64,000 nucleotides of DNA, taken from Enterococcus ureasiticus (lineage in GTDB: Bacteria > Bacillota > Bacilli > Lactobacillales > Enterococcaceae). Location: NCBI RefSeq assembly GCF_001730285.1, contig NZ_MIJZ01000012.1, positions 434,001 to 498,000 on the forward strand. The letters are read 5' to 3'. The translations under genes were made by a program, and so were the position numbers. Of this stretch, positions 1 to 9,366 are shown in pieces. The notes beneath the pieces are model-generated. The model worked only from the letters and a program-made list of their open reading frames with translations, was not told the DNA's origin and searched no databases. Each line of letters begins with the position of its first letter. The first letter of the stretch is position 1.

Positions 1-62
1 TTGAATACTAATTAAGAACATATCTACTATAGTATTGGTTTTTATTCTTTAAATAGACGAAA

Positions 63-98
63 AAACAGCTAACTGATCACGGCATCAGTTAGCTGTTT
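63..98. terminator. Inverted repeat, probable terminator
   Basis: A perfect 15-bp inverted repeat (63-77 with 84-98, 6-nt loop). Read on the minus strand the 3' arm runs into six T residues; read on the plus strand the tail is TTTCTTTG. It can end transcripts arriving from either side: the tuf operon, or a gene beyond the left edge of the window. Confidence 0.7.
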
Positions 99-130
99 CT
101 TTGTCTTGATCTTGAGTTTTGAAATCAAAA

Positions 131-158
131 TAAAAAAGCCGAAGGGAAATTCCCTTCG
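131..158 (-). terminator. Rho-independent terminator of tuf
   Basis: The stem CGAAGGGA/TCCCTTCG (140-158, 3-nt loop) is followed on the minus strand by GG, C and a run of six T residues. It lies about 70 nt downstream of the tuf stop codon and closes the fusA-tuf transcript. Confidence 0.85.
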
Positions 159-226
159 ACTTACGTCCGAGTACGCCGATGTTTTACGTCGGTTTTGTTC
201 CTTTATATTAAATCGTTAAATTTAAA

Positions 227-1414
227 TTATTTAGTGATTTCAGAAACAACGCCTGAACCAACAGTACGTCCGCCTTCACGAATAGAGAAACGAGTTCCGT
301 CTTCGATAGCGATTGGGTGGATTAATTCAACGTCCATTGCAACGTTATCACCAGGCATTACCATTTCAGTACCTTCTGGTAATTCAACTACACCAGTTAC
401 GTCAGTTGTACGGAAGTAGAACTGAGGACGGTAGTTAGTGAAGAATGGAGTGTGACGTCCGCCTTCTTCTTTTGATAAAACATAAACTTCAGCTTTAAAT
501 TTTGTGTGTGGAGTGATTGAAGCAGGTTTTGCCAATACTTGTCCACGTTCGATATCTTCACGTGCTACACCACGTAATAAAGCACCGATGTTATCGCCAG
601 CTTCAGCGTAGTCTAACAATTTACGGAACATTTCAACACCAGTAACTGTTGTTTTAGCAGTATCTTCTTTGATACCAACGATTTCGATTTCGTCACCAAC
701 GCGAACTTCTCCACGTTCAACACGGCCTGTAGCAACAGTACCACGTCCAGTGATTGAGAATACGTCTTCGACTGGCATCATGAATGGTTTGTCAGTATCA
801 CGAGTTGGAGTTGGGATGTACTCATCAACTGCAGTCATTAATTCCATGATTTTTTCTTCGTATGAAGCGTCGCCTTCTAAAGCTTTCAAAGCAGAACCAG
901 CGATAACAGGAGTGTCGTCACCTGGGAAATCGTATTCTGATAATAGATCACGAACTTCCATTTCTACTAATTCTAATAATTCTTCGTCATCTACCATATC
1001 CATTTTGTTTAAGAAAACAACGATGTATGGTACACCAACGTTACGTGATAACAAGATGTGCTCACGAGTTTGAGGCATAGGACCATCAGCAGCAGATACT
1101 ACTAAGATAGCTCCATCCATTTGTGCAGCACCAGTGATCATGTTTTTAACGTAATCCGCGTGTCCTGGGCAATCCACGTGGGCATAGTGACGAATATCAG
1201 TTTCATATTCGATGTGAGAAGTATTGATTGTGATACCACGTTCTTTTTCTTCTGGAGCGTTATCGATATCAGCATATGATGCAGCATCTCCACCACCGTG
1301 TTTAGCTAACACAGTTGCAATTGCAGCAGTTAATGTAGTTTTACCATGGTCAACGTGTCCAATAGTACCAATGTTTACATGGGGTTTAGAACGGTCAAAT
1401 TTTTCTTTAGCCAT
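227..1414 (-). CDS. tuf: Translation elongation factor Tu
   Basis: EF-Tu is the GTPase that carries aminoacyl-tRNA to the ribosomal A site in the cytoplasm. The 395-residue product has the full family length. G1 motif GHVDHGKT is at residues 19-26, the DCPGH G3 motif at 81-85 and NKMD (G4) at 136-139; beta-barrel domains 2 and 3 follow. The ATG is preceded by AGGAGG at a normal distance. It is the last gene of the rpsL-rpsG-fusA-tuf cluster, but the 138-nt gap after fusA holds its own promoter candidate, as expected for a protein needed in large excess over ribosomes. Nothing looks abnormal. Confidence 0.99.
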   Translation of the reverse strand: MAKEKFDRSKPHVNIGTIGHVDHGKTTLTAAIATVLAKHGGGDAASYADIDNAPEEKERGITINTSHIEYETDIRHYAHVDCPGHADYVKNMITGAAQMDGAILVVSAADGPMPQTREHILLSRNVGVPYIVVFLNKMDMVDDEELLELVEMEVRDLLSEYDFPGDDTPVIAGSALKALEGDASYEEKIMELMTAVDEYIPTPTRDTDKPFMMPVEDVFSITGRGTVATGRVERGEVRVGDEIEIVGIKEDTAKTTVTGVEMFRKLLDYAEAGDNIGALLRGVAREDIERGQVLAKPASITPHTKFKAEVYVLSKEEGGRHTPFFTNYRPQFYFRTTDVTGVVELPEGTEMVMPGDNVAMDVELIHPIAIEDGTRFSIREGGRTVGSGVVSEITK

Positions 1415-1441
1415 TTTAAATGTTCCTCCTAAAATATATGA

Positions 1442-1470
1442 ATTTTATTTTATTTGATAGATAGTGACAA
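1442..1470 (-). promoter_or_regulatory. Candidate sigma-A promoter of tuf
   Basis: On the minus strand TTGTCA (1465-1470) and TAAAAT (1442-1447) are separated by 17 nt, inside the fusA-tuf gap and about 30 nt before the tuf start. This would give tuf expression additional to read-through from the str promoter. Confidence 0.45.
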
Positions 1471-1552
1471 CTACCTGATCATCTTTAATTAGTTTAACCG
1501 AAATCGTTAGAAAATCCTAGTCATAAATAAGCATGTAGCTATTTCTTAACTA

Positions 1553-3640
1553 TTAAGCGTTGTTTCCGCCATTTTTCTTGATGATTTCTTCTTGTACAGA
1601 TTTTGGTACATCTTCATAGTGGTCAAAGACCATCATAAACGTACCGCGACCTTGTGTTGCTGAACGTAATGTTGTAGCGTAACCGAACATTTCGGCTAGA
1701 GGCACCATCGCGTTAACGATTTGTGAGTTACCGTGTGCTTCCATACCTTCAACACGTCCACGACGACTTGTAACGTGTCCCATGATATCACCTAAGTAAT
1801 CTTCTGGTACAGTGATCGTTACTTTCATCATTGGTTCTAAAATTACAGGCATTGCTTTTTTAGCAGCCGCACGTAGTGCCATAGAAGCAGCTACACGGAA
1901 GGCTGTTTCATTTGAATCGACATCATGGTATGAACCATCGTAAAGTTTTGCTTTAATATCAACTAATGGATATCCAGCAAGAACACCGTTGTTCATAGAT
2001 TCTGCCAAGCCTTTTTCAACCGCTGGGATGTATTCACGAGGAACCACACCACCGACGATAGCATTTTCAAATTCGAAGCCTTTACCTTCTTCGTTTGGTG
2101 TAAATTCAACCCAGACATGTCCGTATTGACCTTTACCACCAGACTGACGTACAAACTTACCTTCTGCCTGAGTTACAGGAGCACGGAAAGTTTCACGGTA
2201 TGATACTTGTGGAGCACCAACGTTTGCTTCAACCTTGAACTCACGTCTCATACGGTCTACTAATACGTCTAAGTGCAATTCGCCCATACCAGAGATAACT
2301 GTTTCACCAGTTTCAACGTTTGTTTCAACGCGGAATGATGGATCTTCTTCTGCAAGTTTTTGCAGAGCCACACCCATTTTATCTTGGTCAGCTTTTGATT
2401 TAGGTTCAACAGCAACTTGGATAACTGGTTCTGGGAACTCAATTGATTCAAGAATTACTGGAGAATCTACCGCACATAAAGTATCACCAGTTGTTGTATC
2501 TTTCAATCCAACAGCGGCAGCGATATCTCCTGAGAACACTTTGTCAATTTCTTTACGTGTGTTCGCGTGCATTTGTAAAATACGACCGATACGTTCTTTT
2601 TTGTCTTTAGAAGCGTTCAATACGTATGAACCACTTTCAAGGACACCAGAATAAACACGGAAGAATGTTAGACGACCTACGAATGGGTCAGTCATAACTT
2701 TAAATGCTAATGATGCAAAAGGTGCTTCGTCATCAGCAGGACGAGTTGTTTCTTCGTCTGTTTTAACGTCGATCCCTTTGATCGCTTCGATATCAAGTGG
2801 TGATGGCAAGTAATCAAGAACTGCATCAAGCATTAATTGAACACCTTTATTTTTAAAGGCAGAACCAGCCATTACTGGGAAGAATTCAACGTTGATCGTT
2901 GCTTGGCGGATACCCGCTTTTAATTCTTCGATAGTAATTTCTTCACCGTCAAGATATTTCATCATTAGGTCTTCATCAGTTTCAGCAACAGCTTCCACTA
3001 ATTTTTCACGCCATTCAATCGCTTGTTCCATATATTCTTCTGGAATTTCAGTTTCTTGAATGTCTGTACCTAAGTCATTTGTATAGATTTCAGCTTTCAT
3101 CGTAATTAAATCGATGATCCCTGTAAAGCTATCTTCTGCACCAATTGGTAATTGGATTGGATGTGCATTTGCTTGTAAACGATCATGTAATGAGTTTACA
3201 GAGTATAAGAAATCCGCACCGATTTTATCCATTTTATTACAGAAAACAACACGTGGAACTTTATAATCAGTTGCTTGACGCCAAACTGTTTCAGTTTGAG
3301 GTTCTACACCTGATTGTGAATCAAGAACGGTTACAGCACCATCTAATACACGTAGTGAACGTTGAACTTCAATAGTGAAATCCACGTGTCCTGGTGTATC
3401 GATGATATTTACACGGTAACCTTTCCACTCTGCAGTTGTCGCAGCAGATGTGATGGTAATACCACGTTCTTGTTCTTGTTCCATCCAGTCCATTTGTGAT
3501 GCACCTTCGTGCGTTTCACCAATTTTATGGATTTTACCAGTATAGTACAAAATACGCTCTGTTGTTGTTGTTTTACCCGCATCAACGTGAGCCATAATAC
3601 CGATATTACGAGTGTTTTCTAACGAAAATTCTCTTGCCAT
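1553..3640 (-). CDS. fusA: Translation elongation factor G
   Basis: EF-G is the translocation GTPase and, with RRF, the ribosome-recycling factor. The 695-residue product is of normal length. The N-terminal G domain shows AHVDAGKTT (residues 17-25), the DTPGH motif and NKMD; the EF-G domains II-V follow to a lysine-rich C-terminus. The start ATG is preceded by GAGAGGAGA. It lies 82 nt downstream of rpsG in the same operon and follows the classical str order. The family is the target of fusidic acid; resistance cannot be judged from reading alone. Confidence 0.99.
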   Translation of the reverse strand: MAREFSLENTRNIGIMAHVDAGKTTTTERILYYTGKIHKIGETHEGASQMDWMEQEQERGITITSAATTAEWKGYRVNIIDTPGHVDFTIEVQRSLRVLDGAVTVLDSQSGVEPQTETVWRQATDYKVPRVVFCNKMDKIGADFLYSVNSLHDRLQANAHPIQLPIGAEDSFTGIIDLITMKAEIYTNDLGTDIQETEIPEEYMEQAIEWREKLVEAVAETDEDLMMKYLDGEEITIEELKAGIRQATINVEFFPVMAGSAFKNKGVQLMLDAVLDYLPSPLDIEAIKGIDVKTDEETTRPADDEAPFASLAFKVMTDPFVGRLTFFRVYSGVLESGSYVLNASKDKKERIGRILQMHANTRKEIDKVFSGDIAAAVGLKDTTTGDTLCAVDSPVILESIEFPEPVIQVAVEPKSKADQDKMGVALQKLAEEDPSFRVETNVETGETVISGMGELHLDVLVDRMRREFKVEANVGAPQVSYRETFRAPVTQAEGKFVRQSGGKGQYGHVWVEFTPNEEGKGFEFENAIVGGVVPREYIPAVEKGLAESMNNGVLAGYPLVDIKAKLYDGSYHDVDSNETAFRVAASMALRAAAKKAMPVILEPMMKVTITVPEDYLGDIMGHVTSRRGRVEGMEAHGNSQIVNAMVPLAEMFGYATTLRSATQGRGTFMMVFDHYEDVPKSVQEEIIKKNGGNNA

Positions 3641-3722
3641 TCTAGGTTGTTCTCCTCTCTTTATTTAAATCGATTGTAAAGTGACTGTCTGCTGTAAAGT
3701 TAAATTACATACAGAGAGGATC

Positions 3723-4193
3723 TTACCAACGATAATGTGCAAACGCACGGTTAGCATCCGCCATTTTGTGTGTGTCTTCACGTTTTTTAACAGAAGCACC
3801 AGTGTTATTGGCAGCATCCATGATTTCTTTCGCTAGACGTTGTTCCATTGTATGTTCACCGCGTAGGCGAGCATAGTTAACAACCCAACGTAAACCTAAA
3901 GTTGTACGACGTTCTGGACGAACTTCAACTGGTACTTGATAGTTAGAACCCCCAACACGGCGAGCTTTTACTTCTAGTACAGGCATAACGTTTTTCATTG
4001 CTTGCTCGAAAACTTCCAATGGATCGTTACCTGTAGATTCTTTGATGATATCAAATGAATTATAGATGATATTAGCAGCAATCCCGCGTTTCCCATCAAC
4101 CATTACACGGTTGATCAAGCGAGTTACTAATTTTGAGTTATAAATTGGATCTGGTAAAACATCGCGTTTTGTAACAGGACCTTTACGTGGCAT
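3723..4193 (-). CDS. rpsG: 30S ribosomal protein S7
   Basis: S7 nucleates assembly of the 3' major domain (head) of the 30S subunit by binding 16S rRNA. The 156-residue product is full length, begins [10 protein letters not shown] and ends in the usual basic tail with AFAHYRW. GGAGGAG stands just upstream of the ATG. It follows rpsL by 56 nt and precedes fusA in the same transcript. In other bacteria S7 is a translational autoregulator of this operon; no S7-like binding site was verified here. Confidence 0.98.
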   Translation of the reverse strand: MPRKGPVTKRDVLPDPIYNSKLVTRLINRVMVDGKRGIAANIIYNSFDIIKESTGNDPLEVFEQAMKNVMPVLEVKARRVGGSNYQVPVEVRPERRTTLGLRWVVNYARLRGEHTMEQRLAKEIMDAANNTGASVKKREDTHKMADANRAFAHYRW

Positions 4194-4249
4194 CCGTAAC
4201 TCCTCCTTCCGAAAATTCTTTATTATATAAGACCTTAGTGATTGTCAAA

Positions 4250-4669
4250 TTATTTAGCAGCTTTAGGCATTTTAGTACCATATTTAGAGCGGCTTTGTTT
4301 ACGATCTGTAACACCGGCTGTATCAAGCGCACCACGTACGATATGATAACGTACCCCTGGTAAATCTTTTACACGTCCACCGCGTAATAGTACCACGCTA
4401 TGTTCTTGTAAGTTATGACCAATACCTGGGATATAAGCTGTTACTTCGATTAAGTTAGACAAACGAACACGGGCATATTTACGTAAAGCCGAGTTAGGTT
4501 TTTTAGGTGTCATTGTTCCCACACGAGTACAAACCCCACGCTTTTGTGGTGAGTTTACGTTCGTTTGAGATTTCTTAAAACTATTATATCCTTTGTTCAA
4601 CGCTGGTGAATTAGATTTCTCCACCTTTGATTTACGAGGTTTACGTACTAATTGATTAATTGTAGGCAT
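4250..4669 (-). CDS. rpsL: 30S ribosomal protein S12
   Basis: S12 lies at the decoding centre of the 30S subunit and is the streptomycin-resistance determinant in many bacteria. The 139-residue product is standard. The TPKKPNSAL loop (around residues 54-62) carries the lysines usually changed in resistant mutants, and the second loop [13 protein letters not shown] is also unchanged, so the protein looks streptomycin-sensitive at these positions. It is the first gene of the str operon, with a roughly 160-nt leader before it and an AAGGAGGAAA ribosome binding site. Confidence 0.98.
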   Translation of the reverse strand: MPTINQLVRKPRKSKVEKSNSPALNKGYNSFKKSQTNVNSPQKRGVCTRVGTMTPKKPNSALRKYARVRLSNLIEVTAYIPGIGHNLQEHSVVLLRGGRVKDLPGVRYHIVRGALDTAGVTDRKQSRSKYGTKMPKAAK

Positions 4670-4742
4670 TCCTTGTTTCCTCCTTCCTCATTTCGCATCT
4701 AGTTCCACACATCCAGGTGGTTCTTTTTTAGCGATAAAAAAT

Positions 4743-4809
4743 AATGCAATCTCTGCACTCATTATCAAATATGCTTCGATAGACAGTCAGCACGTCTCCA
4801 ACGAGAGAC
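4743..4809 (-). promoter_or_regulatory. str operon leader hairpins
   Basis: Between the str promoter and rpsL the leader holds two small hairpins on the minus strand: GTCTC/GAGAC (4794-4809, 6-nt loop), and a weaker one with TGCA arms (4743-4759) followed at once by a run of six T residues. The second has the layout of a weak attenuator or pause site, but its stem is only about 6 bp. Function is inference. Confidence 0.3.
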
Positions 4810-4831
4810 CTGTAGATAAAGCACCTTTGAT

Positions 4832-4860
4832 AGCATATCATGCCATAATTCGTTTGTCAA
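4832..4860 (-). promoter_or_regulatory. str operon promoter
   Basis: Perfect -35 TTGACA (4855-4860) and -10 TATGCT (4832-4837) on the minus strand with a 17-nt spacer, about 160 nt upstream of rpsL. Strong promoter for rpsL-rpsG-fusA(-tuf). Confidence 0.75.
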
Positions 4861-5199
4861 TCTCTTTATTCAAAAAAACGATTGCTCATTGCGCTATTTA
4901 TTTGCTTCGTTTTTCACCAAAATATGTTCCTCGTAAAACAACACAAGTTACTCCAGTTAAACAATATTTTTCGGACATATTCTACCGCCTCAGTGATGAA
5001 AATCTACTATTATTTATGTAGAACAATGACAAAAACAATCTCTGACAGAACACCCCCTGCGATATCACAACCTATAATGTCCATTTCATTAAATAAATTT
5101 AGGATTAAAAAACTGACTAAACCCATTCAATCGGCTATCTTTTTTGATTGCTTGCATGTATTATATTTGTGTGAGAGTTGAATAGAGAGGATGTTTATA
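4861..5199. other. Intergenic region between divergent rpsL and rpiA
   Basis: About 340 bases of AT-rich sequence between the str promoter and rpiA. Short open frames on the plus strand here lack ribosome binding sites and family character, so I do not call genes. The right end must carry the rpiA promoter; a TATTAT/TATATT stretch near 5158-5167 is a candidate -10, but no convincing -35 was found. Confidence 0.4.
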
Positions 5200-5877
5200 T
5201 TGAATCTTAAACAAATGGCAGGAATCGAAGCAGCAAAATATGTAGAAGATGGGATGATCGTAGGTTTAGGAACAGGATCTACAGCGAAATTTATGGTGGA
5301 TGAGATCGGCCGCCGTGTGAAAGAAGAAGGTTTATCGATCGTTGGTGTCACTACATCAAAAGAAACTGAGCGCCAAGCATTAGCATTAGGTATTCCTTTA
5401 AAAGGGATCGACGATGTTCCTTATGTCGACTTGACGATTGATGGAGCAGATGAGATCAGCGAAGATTTCCAAGGTATCAAAGGCGGCGGTGCTGCTTTAT
5501 TATTCGAAAAAATCGTCGCGTCGTACTCAAAAAAATGTATTTGGATCGTTGATGACTCGAAACTTGTAAAAAAACTTGGTAAATTCCCATTGCCTGTCGA
5601 AGTTGTTCCTTACGGTAGCCAACAACTGGTTCGTTTATTCGAAGAAAAGGGTTATGCACCTGTTTTACGTACAACGTCTACTGAAAAAACATTGGTCACT
5701 GATGGCGGTCATTATATCATCGATCTTCATTTAGAAGAAATCACTGACCCCATCGCTTTAGGTAGTTATTTAGACCAGTTAGTTGGTGTCGTTGAACATG
5801 GATTATTCCTTAACATCGTTTCAACTGTGATCGTCGGCGGAGAAACAGGCCCTAAAACCATTCACGTACCAAAATAG
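5200..5877 (+). CDS. rpiA: Ribose-5-phosphate isomerase A
   Basis: RpiA interconverts ribose-5-phosphate and ribulose-5-phosphate in the pentose phosphate pathway. The roughly 225-residue product shows the nucleotide-like GLGTGSTA loop near the N-terminus, the catalytic DGADE motif and KGGGAAL(L) segment, and the IVDDSK motif. I place the start at TTG 5200 because the GAGAGG ribosome binding site (5185-5190) abuts the in-frame ATG at 5191 but lies 9 nt before the TTG; the product then begins MNLKQMAG as in relatives. It is transcribed away from the str operon. It fits with the deoB/pdp pathway in the window, which produces ribose-5-phosphate. Confidence 0.95.
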   Translation: MNLKQMAGIEAAKYVEDGMIVGLGTGSTAKFMVDEIGRRVKEEGLSIVGVTTSKETERQALALGIPLKGIDDVPYVDLTIDGADEISEDFQGIKGGGAALLFEKIVASYSKKCIWIVDDSKLVKKLGKFPLPVEVVPYGSQQLVRLFEEKGYAPVLRTTSTEKTLVTDGGHYIIDLHLEEITDPIALGSYLDQLVGVVEHGLFLNIVSTVIVGGETGPKTIHVPK

Positions 5878-6008
5878 AGAATTATTTGAAGACGATTTGA
5901 AAAGAAAGAATAAGATTAAAAAAAGATAAAAAAACAGCTATCATTTCATCCGTTTATATGCTACATTTTTAGTATCCTATTTTACTTTTTTACTAGAAAG
6001 GACGAACG

Positions 6009-6596
6009 ATGAAAATAATTGGTTATGCACGTACAACAATCACTGACAATGATTTAGATGCTCAGATCAAAATCTTATCTGACTTCGGTTGCAACGAAGT
6101 TTATCATGAATCTTTCGACGTCACAAATGACAATCCTCCCATCTCTGAGCTTGAGACTGTTCTCAATAGTTTAGGCGCGGGCGACACCTTAGTCATCTGC
6201 CGTTTAAACCGTCTAGGACGCTCTACACGTCAACTGACTGAGCTGACACAAGCGTTCAAAGGCTCCGGTATTCATTTAGTCAGCCTTGATGAAGAAATCG
6301 ACACTCGGCATCCAATGGGGGAAATTTACTTCAAGTTAATGAACGGTTTGGCGACGATGGAATGCGATCTAATCACGGAGCGTACTTTAATCGGATTGAA
6401 CAATGCCCGAAGAAAAGGCAAGATTGGTGGACGGCCTAAAATAGATACAAGAACCGTAAAAAAAATCCGACACTTGTATCACGAAAAGAAGGAAACAATC
6501 CAATTCATTTCTTCAAAATGCAATGTTTCTGTCGGAACTTGCTACAAATACATCAATTTATCTGAAGCGGATATTGCTAAGATTTCTCAAGAGTAG
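6009..6596 (+). CDS. Serine-recombinase-like protein, catalytic Ser replaced by Thr
   Basis: A 195-residue protein of the resolvase/invertase family. The N-terminal catalytic domain starts MKIIGYARTT and keeps Tyr6 and Arg8 as well as the RLNRLGRST helix that carries the two active-site arginines of the family. A GRPK linker and a C-terminal helix-turn-helix (about 148-190) follow, as in Hin/Gin-type proteins. In the family pattern GYARVS the serine at position 10 is the DNA nucleophile; here codon 10 is ACA (Thr) after another ACA. It may therefore be a DNA-binding protein without recombinase activity, or use Thr. It has an AAAGGA site and its own terminator, so it is a single-gene unit between rpiA and gpmA with no inverted repeats or invertible segment seen beside it. 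Confidence 0.85.
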   Translation: MKIIGYARTTITDNDLDAQIKILSDFGCNEVYHESFDVTNDNPPISELETVLNSLGAGDTLVICRLNRLGRSTRQLTELTQAFKGSGIHLVSLDEEIDTRHPMGEIYFKLMNGLATMECDLITERTLIGLNNARRKGKIGGRPKIDTRTVKKIRHLYHEKKETIQFISSKCNVSVGTCYKYINLSEADIAKISQE

Positions 6597-6612
6597 TCAG
6601 AGTAATTCTCCA

Positions 6613-6642
6613 GAAGAGTACAGTCATTAGGCTGCACTCTTC
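6613..6642 (+). terminator. Terminator of recombinase-like gene
   Basis: Stem GAAGAGT/ACTCTTC (6613-6619 with 6636-6642), extended inside by CAG/CTG, followed by TTATTTGTT. It lies 17 nt after the stop codon. Confidence 0.6.
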
Positions 6643-6726
6643 TTATTTGTTCCACTTCGCCCAGATTAAGCTAGCGTGACCGAACTATACTAGCTGGGAT
6701 TTCCAGTATTTTTTACTAATTTACAA

Positions 6727-6755
6727 TGGAAATCTATTTTAAAACGGTGTACAAT
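6727..6755 (+). promoter_or_regulatory. Candidate gpmA promoter
   Basis: TGGAAA (6727-6732), a 17-nt spacer and TACAAT (6750-6755), 50 nt upstream of gpmA. The -35 matches consensus at four of six positions. Confidence 0.35.
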
Positions 6756-6805
6756 AGAACAGGAAATGAAAGTTTCAGAAACTACAACTCAAAGGAGAGC
6801 TATAC

Positions 6806-7492
6806 ATGCCAAAATTAGTATTTTCTCGTCATGGACTTAGTGAATGGAATGCGTTGAATCAATTTACAGGTTGGGCTGACGTAGATTTAGCACCACAGGG
6901 TGTTGAAGAAGCAATCGAAGGCGGCCGCAAAATCAAAGAAGCTGGAATTGAATTTGATGTAGCGTATACTTCTGTATTAACTCGTGCTATCAAAACATGT
7001 AACTTACTTTTAGAAAACTCAGATCAATTATGGGTTCCACAAATCAAATCTTGGCGCTTAAACGAACGTCATTATGGTAAATTGCAAGGTTTAAACAAAC
7101 AAGAAACTGCTGAAAAATACGGAGATGACCAAGTACACATTTGGCGTCGTTCTTATGATACTTTACCTCCATTGATGGAAGTAACTGATGAAGGTTCTGC
7201 AGCAAATGATCGTCGTTATGCAATGCTAGACCAACGCGATATTCCTGGTGGAGAAAACTTAAAAGTTACTCTTGAACGTGCATTGCCATTCTGGCAAGAC
7301 GAAATTGCACCTGCTTTATTAGACAACAAAACGGTCTTAGTAGCAGCTCACGGTAACTCTTTACGTGCTTTAGCAAAACATATTGAAGGTATTTCAGATG
7401 AAGATATCATGGATCTTGAAATCCCAACAGGTCAACCACTTGTTTATGAATTAAACGACGACCTAACAGTAGCTAAAAAATACTACTTATAA
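6806..7492 (+). CDS. gpmA: 2,3-bisphosphoglycerate-dependent phosphoglycerate mutase
   Basis: Glycolytic enzyme that interconverts 3- and 2-phosphoglycerate through a phosphohistidine. The 228 residues contain the SRHGLSEWN phosphohistidine motif (His9), the FTGWADVDL segment, the ERHYGKLQG motif and the second catalytic histidine in [10 protein letters not shown]. Length and motifs match the bacterial dPGM family. AAAGGAG lies 10 nt before the ATG. Single-gene unit with its own promoter candidate and a strong terminator shared with the convergent gene to the right. Confidence 0.97.
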   Translation: MPKLVFSRHGLSEWNALNQFTGWADVDLAPQGVEEAIEGGRKIKEAGIEFDVAYTSVLTRAIKTCNLLLENSDQLWVPQIKSWRLNERHYGKLQGLNKQETAEKYGDDQVHIWRRSYDTLPPLMEVTDEGSAANDRRYAMLDQRDIPGGENLKVTLERALPFWQDEIAPALLDNKTVLVAAHGNSLRALAKHIEGISDEDIMDLEIPTGQPLVYELNDDLTVAKKYYL

Positions 7493-7500
7493 AAAAAATT

Positions 7501-7534
7501 AAGACTCCTGAAACTGGAAAGTTTCGGGAGTCTT
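7501..7534. terminator. Bidirectional terminator
   Basis: A 15-bp stem with one G-T pair (7501-7515 with 7520-7534, 4-nt loop), flanked by A-rich and T-rich runs. It ends gpmA on the plus strand and the convergent 7541-7876 gene on the minus strand. Confidence 0.9.
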
Positions 7535-7540
7535 TTTTAC

Positions 7541-7876
7541 TTATTTCTCTAAATCATCTTTTAAGTGCTGCAGCCAATTTGCGATAGCTTCCCGCTGTGT
7601 TACAAATTCAAAATCAGACATATTATAGTGCACATAATATTGTCCATCCACCAAACGTACCATGATCGAGGATCTCACTCCCTCTTGTAGCGCATCTTTT
7701 TGTAACTCTTCACGGTAAAATATCCAACTTGTAGCTAAAACATCGTTAGATGCTTTCAAATCAGTTCGAATAATCTGATCGATCATTTCAATTAAATCTG
7801 GTTGTTCTATATCTTTGAAATAAGCATACCAAAGCGTTCGATTTTCGGAATATGTTTCATCAAACAACTGCTTCAT
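7541..7876 (-). CDS. Conserved hypothetical protein
   Basis: A 111-residue, acidic, soluble-looking protein with no signal peptide or membrane segment; I recognise no domain. The sequence looks like a small mixed alpha/beta fold, with a beta-rich middle (IMVRLVDGQYYVHY) and helical ends. AAGGG precedes the ATG. It lies 33 nt downstream of the alcohol dehydrogenase gene on the same strand and is probably co-transcribed with it. No function is proposed. Confidence 0.75.
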   Translation of the reverse strand: MKQLFDETYSENRTLWYAYFKDIEQPDLIEMIDQIIRTDLKASNDVLATSWIFYREELQKDALQEGVRSSIMVRLVDGQYYVHYNMSDFEFVTQREAIANWLQHLKDDLEK

Positions 7877-7909
7877 AGAATTATTCCCTTCTCAAGTAGT
7901 TCATTTTAG

Positions 7910-9100
7910 TTACACAAAACTAGATTCCGTTAAACATGCTCGATAAATTGCTTCAACATCTAATTCTGTTAAAGGAACAAAAGCATCTGTTTTGATTGTA
8001 CTGTGGGCTACAGCTTGTTTGGCCATCTCTCCAAATTTTTCCTCATCGATCCCAACAGCTGGTAATGTCATAGGAATATCGCACGCTTTGAAGAAATCAT
8101 ATGTTGCTTGAATCCCTTTTTTCGCTGCAAGCATTGGATCTTCTTCAACAATTCCCCAAACATTATGAGCAAACTGAGCAAATTTAGTCACCGTTTTTTC
8201 AGAAAGAACATAATCCATCCAACGCGGCGTTAAAATAGCTAGCCCAATTCCGTGAGTAATATCATAAAAAGCACTTAGTTCATGTTCCATCGCATGACAT
8301 GACCAAACACCATGTTTGCCGTTTCTTGTCAATCCATTCAACGCTAAACTACTTGACCACATCAGATTAGCACGGGCATCATAATTGTCAGGTGTAGAAA
8401 GTGCAATCGGACAATTCTTAATGACCGCACGCATCAATCCTTCTGAAACAAAGTCTTGTACATCTGTCCCTTCCGTTATGTTGAAATAACTTTCAAATAG
8501 ATGACTTAAGATATCAGCGGAACCTGCAGCTGTTTGATAAGCTGGTACAGTAAATGTCGTGGTTGGATCCAAAAATGAAACTTTCGGCATCATTGCGGGT
8601 CCACCAACACCTAATTTTTGGTTTGTTGCTAAATTTGTGATGACAGCTCCAATATTCATTTCACTGCCTGTTGCTGCTAAAGTTAAGATCGTAACAATCG
8701 GTAAAGCAGCACCTTGGAATCCTTTGCGTCCTACTATAACTTCCCAAGGGTCTTCCTCACTGTAAAAGCTCGCTGCAATCACTTTAGAACAATCAATCGT
8801 TGAACCGCCACCTACAGCTAAAATTACATTCACATCATTTTCACGGCATAACGCTACACCGCGCCTAACCGTTTCGATACGAGGATTTGGTTCTACACCA
8901 CTCAATTCAATCACTTTATTTTGATTTTTCTCAAGCAAGTTGATGACTTGTTCATATAATCCATTTTTCTTGATACTACCGCCACCGCAAACTAACAGTA
9001 CATTTTTGCCGTAAGTATTTAGCACATCCGTCAGCTCTGTTGCCAAACGGTCTTTCCCAAAACGAATATCTGTGGGTACATAAAATCTAAAATTATCCAA
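7910..9100 (-). CDS. Iron-containing alcohol dehydrogenase (butanol dehydrogenase-like)
   Basis: Group III (Fe-type) NAD(P)H-dependent alcohol dehydrogenase, 396 residues, similar in layout to YqhD/Bdh enzymes. GGGS (39-42) and AVGGGSTID (95-103) form the Rossmann-like cofactor site. Metal ligands fit Asp196 and His200 in SADILSHLFE, His269 in SCHAMEHE and His283 in DITHG. The start codon is TTG, 8 nt after GGAGG. The natural substrate cannot be told from sequence; reduction of a short-chain aldehyde is the usual role. Transcribed with the small gene that follows; a composite palindromic repeat lies upstream. Confidence 0.92.
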   Translation of the reverse strand: MDNFRFYVPTDIRFGKDRLATELTDVLNTYGKNVLLVCGGGSIKKNGLYEQVINLLEKNQNKVIELSGVEPNPRIETVRRGVALCRENDVNVILAVGGGSTIDCSKVIAASFYSEEDPWEVIVGRKGFQGAALPIVTILTLAATGSEMNIGAVITNLATNQKLGVGGPAMMPKVSFLDPTTTFTVPAYQTAAGSADILSHLFESYFNITEGTDVQDFVSEGLMRAVIKNCPIALSTPDNYDARANLMWSSSLALNGLTRNGKHGVWSCHAMEHELSAFYDITHGIGLAILTPRWMDYVLSEKTVTKFAQFAHNVWGIVEEDPMLAAKKGIQATYDFFKACDIPMTLPAVGIDEEKFGEMAKQAVAHSTIKTDAFVPLTELDVEAIYRACLTESSFV

Positions 9101-9187
9101 TTTTTATTCCTCCATTCAATTTAGGTTTCGTATTCTATGATAGAACAAGATCTCTGAAACGTCTCTTGTTTTGCTCTCAGTAAATAA

Positions 9188-9350
9188 AGAGCGTGGGACA
9201 AAACGAAAAATCAGTTTTGTGTCACGCTCTAAATCCAAATAAACGGCGAGAAAAAAGCAACTCCTTCAAAAATAAGCTGAAATTCACAAAAATTTGAAGA
9301 GCAATTTTCGTGAATTCCCTCTTATTTCTTGGAGCTAAACACTTTGGTCT
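9188..9350. repeat. Composite intergenic palindromic element, copy 1
   Basis: Two consecutive palindromes. The first pairs AGAGCGTG with CACGCTCT (9188-9230), extended by ACAAAAC/GTTTTGT. After AAACGGCGAGAAAAAAGCA comes a long imperfect hairpin (about 9242-9350) with nested arms CTCC/GGAG, AAATAAG/CTTATTT and GAAATTCAC/GTGAATTC. It fills most of the gap between deoD (3' end) and the alcohol dehydrogenase (5' end). Related copies are near 35364 and 45982. It may also serve as the deoD terminator. Confidence 0.7.
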
Positions 9351-9366
9351 CGGCCTCTTCTGATTA

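Noticed and set aside
195-419. Plus-strand frames inside tuf and fusA
   Set aside because: They are antisense shadows of highly conserved genes and have no ribosome binding sites.
4827-5181. Two plus-strand frames between rpsL and rpiA
   Set aside because: No ribosome binding site, low-complexity composition, and they overlap the str promoter.
6009-6596. Invertible DNA segment next to the recombinase-like gene
   Set aside because: No inverted repeat pair flanking a promoter was seen in the adjacent gaps.
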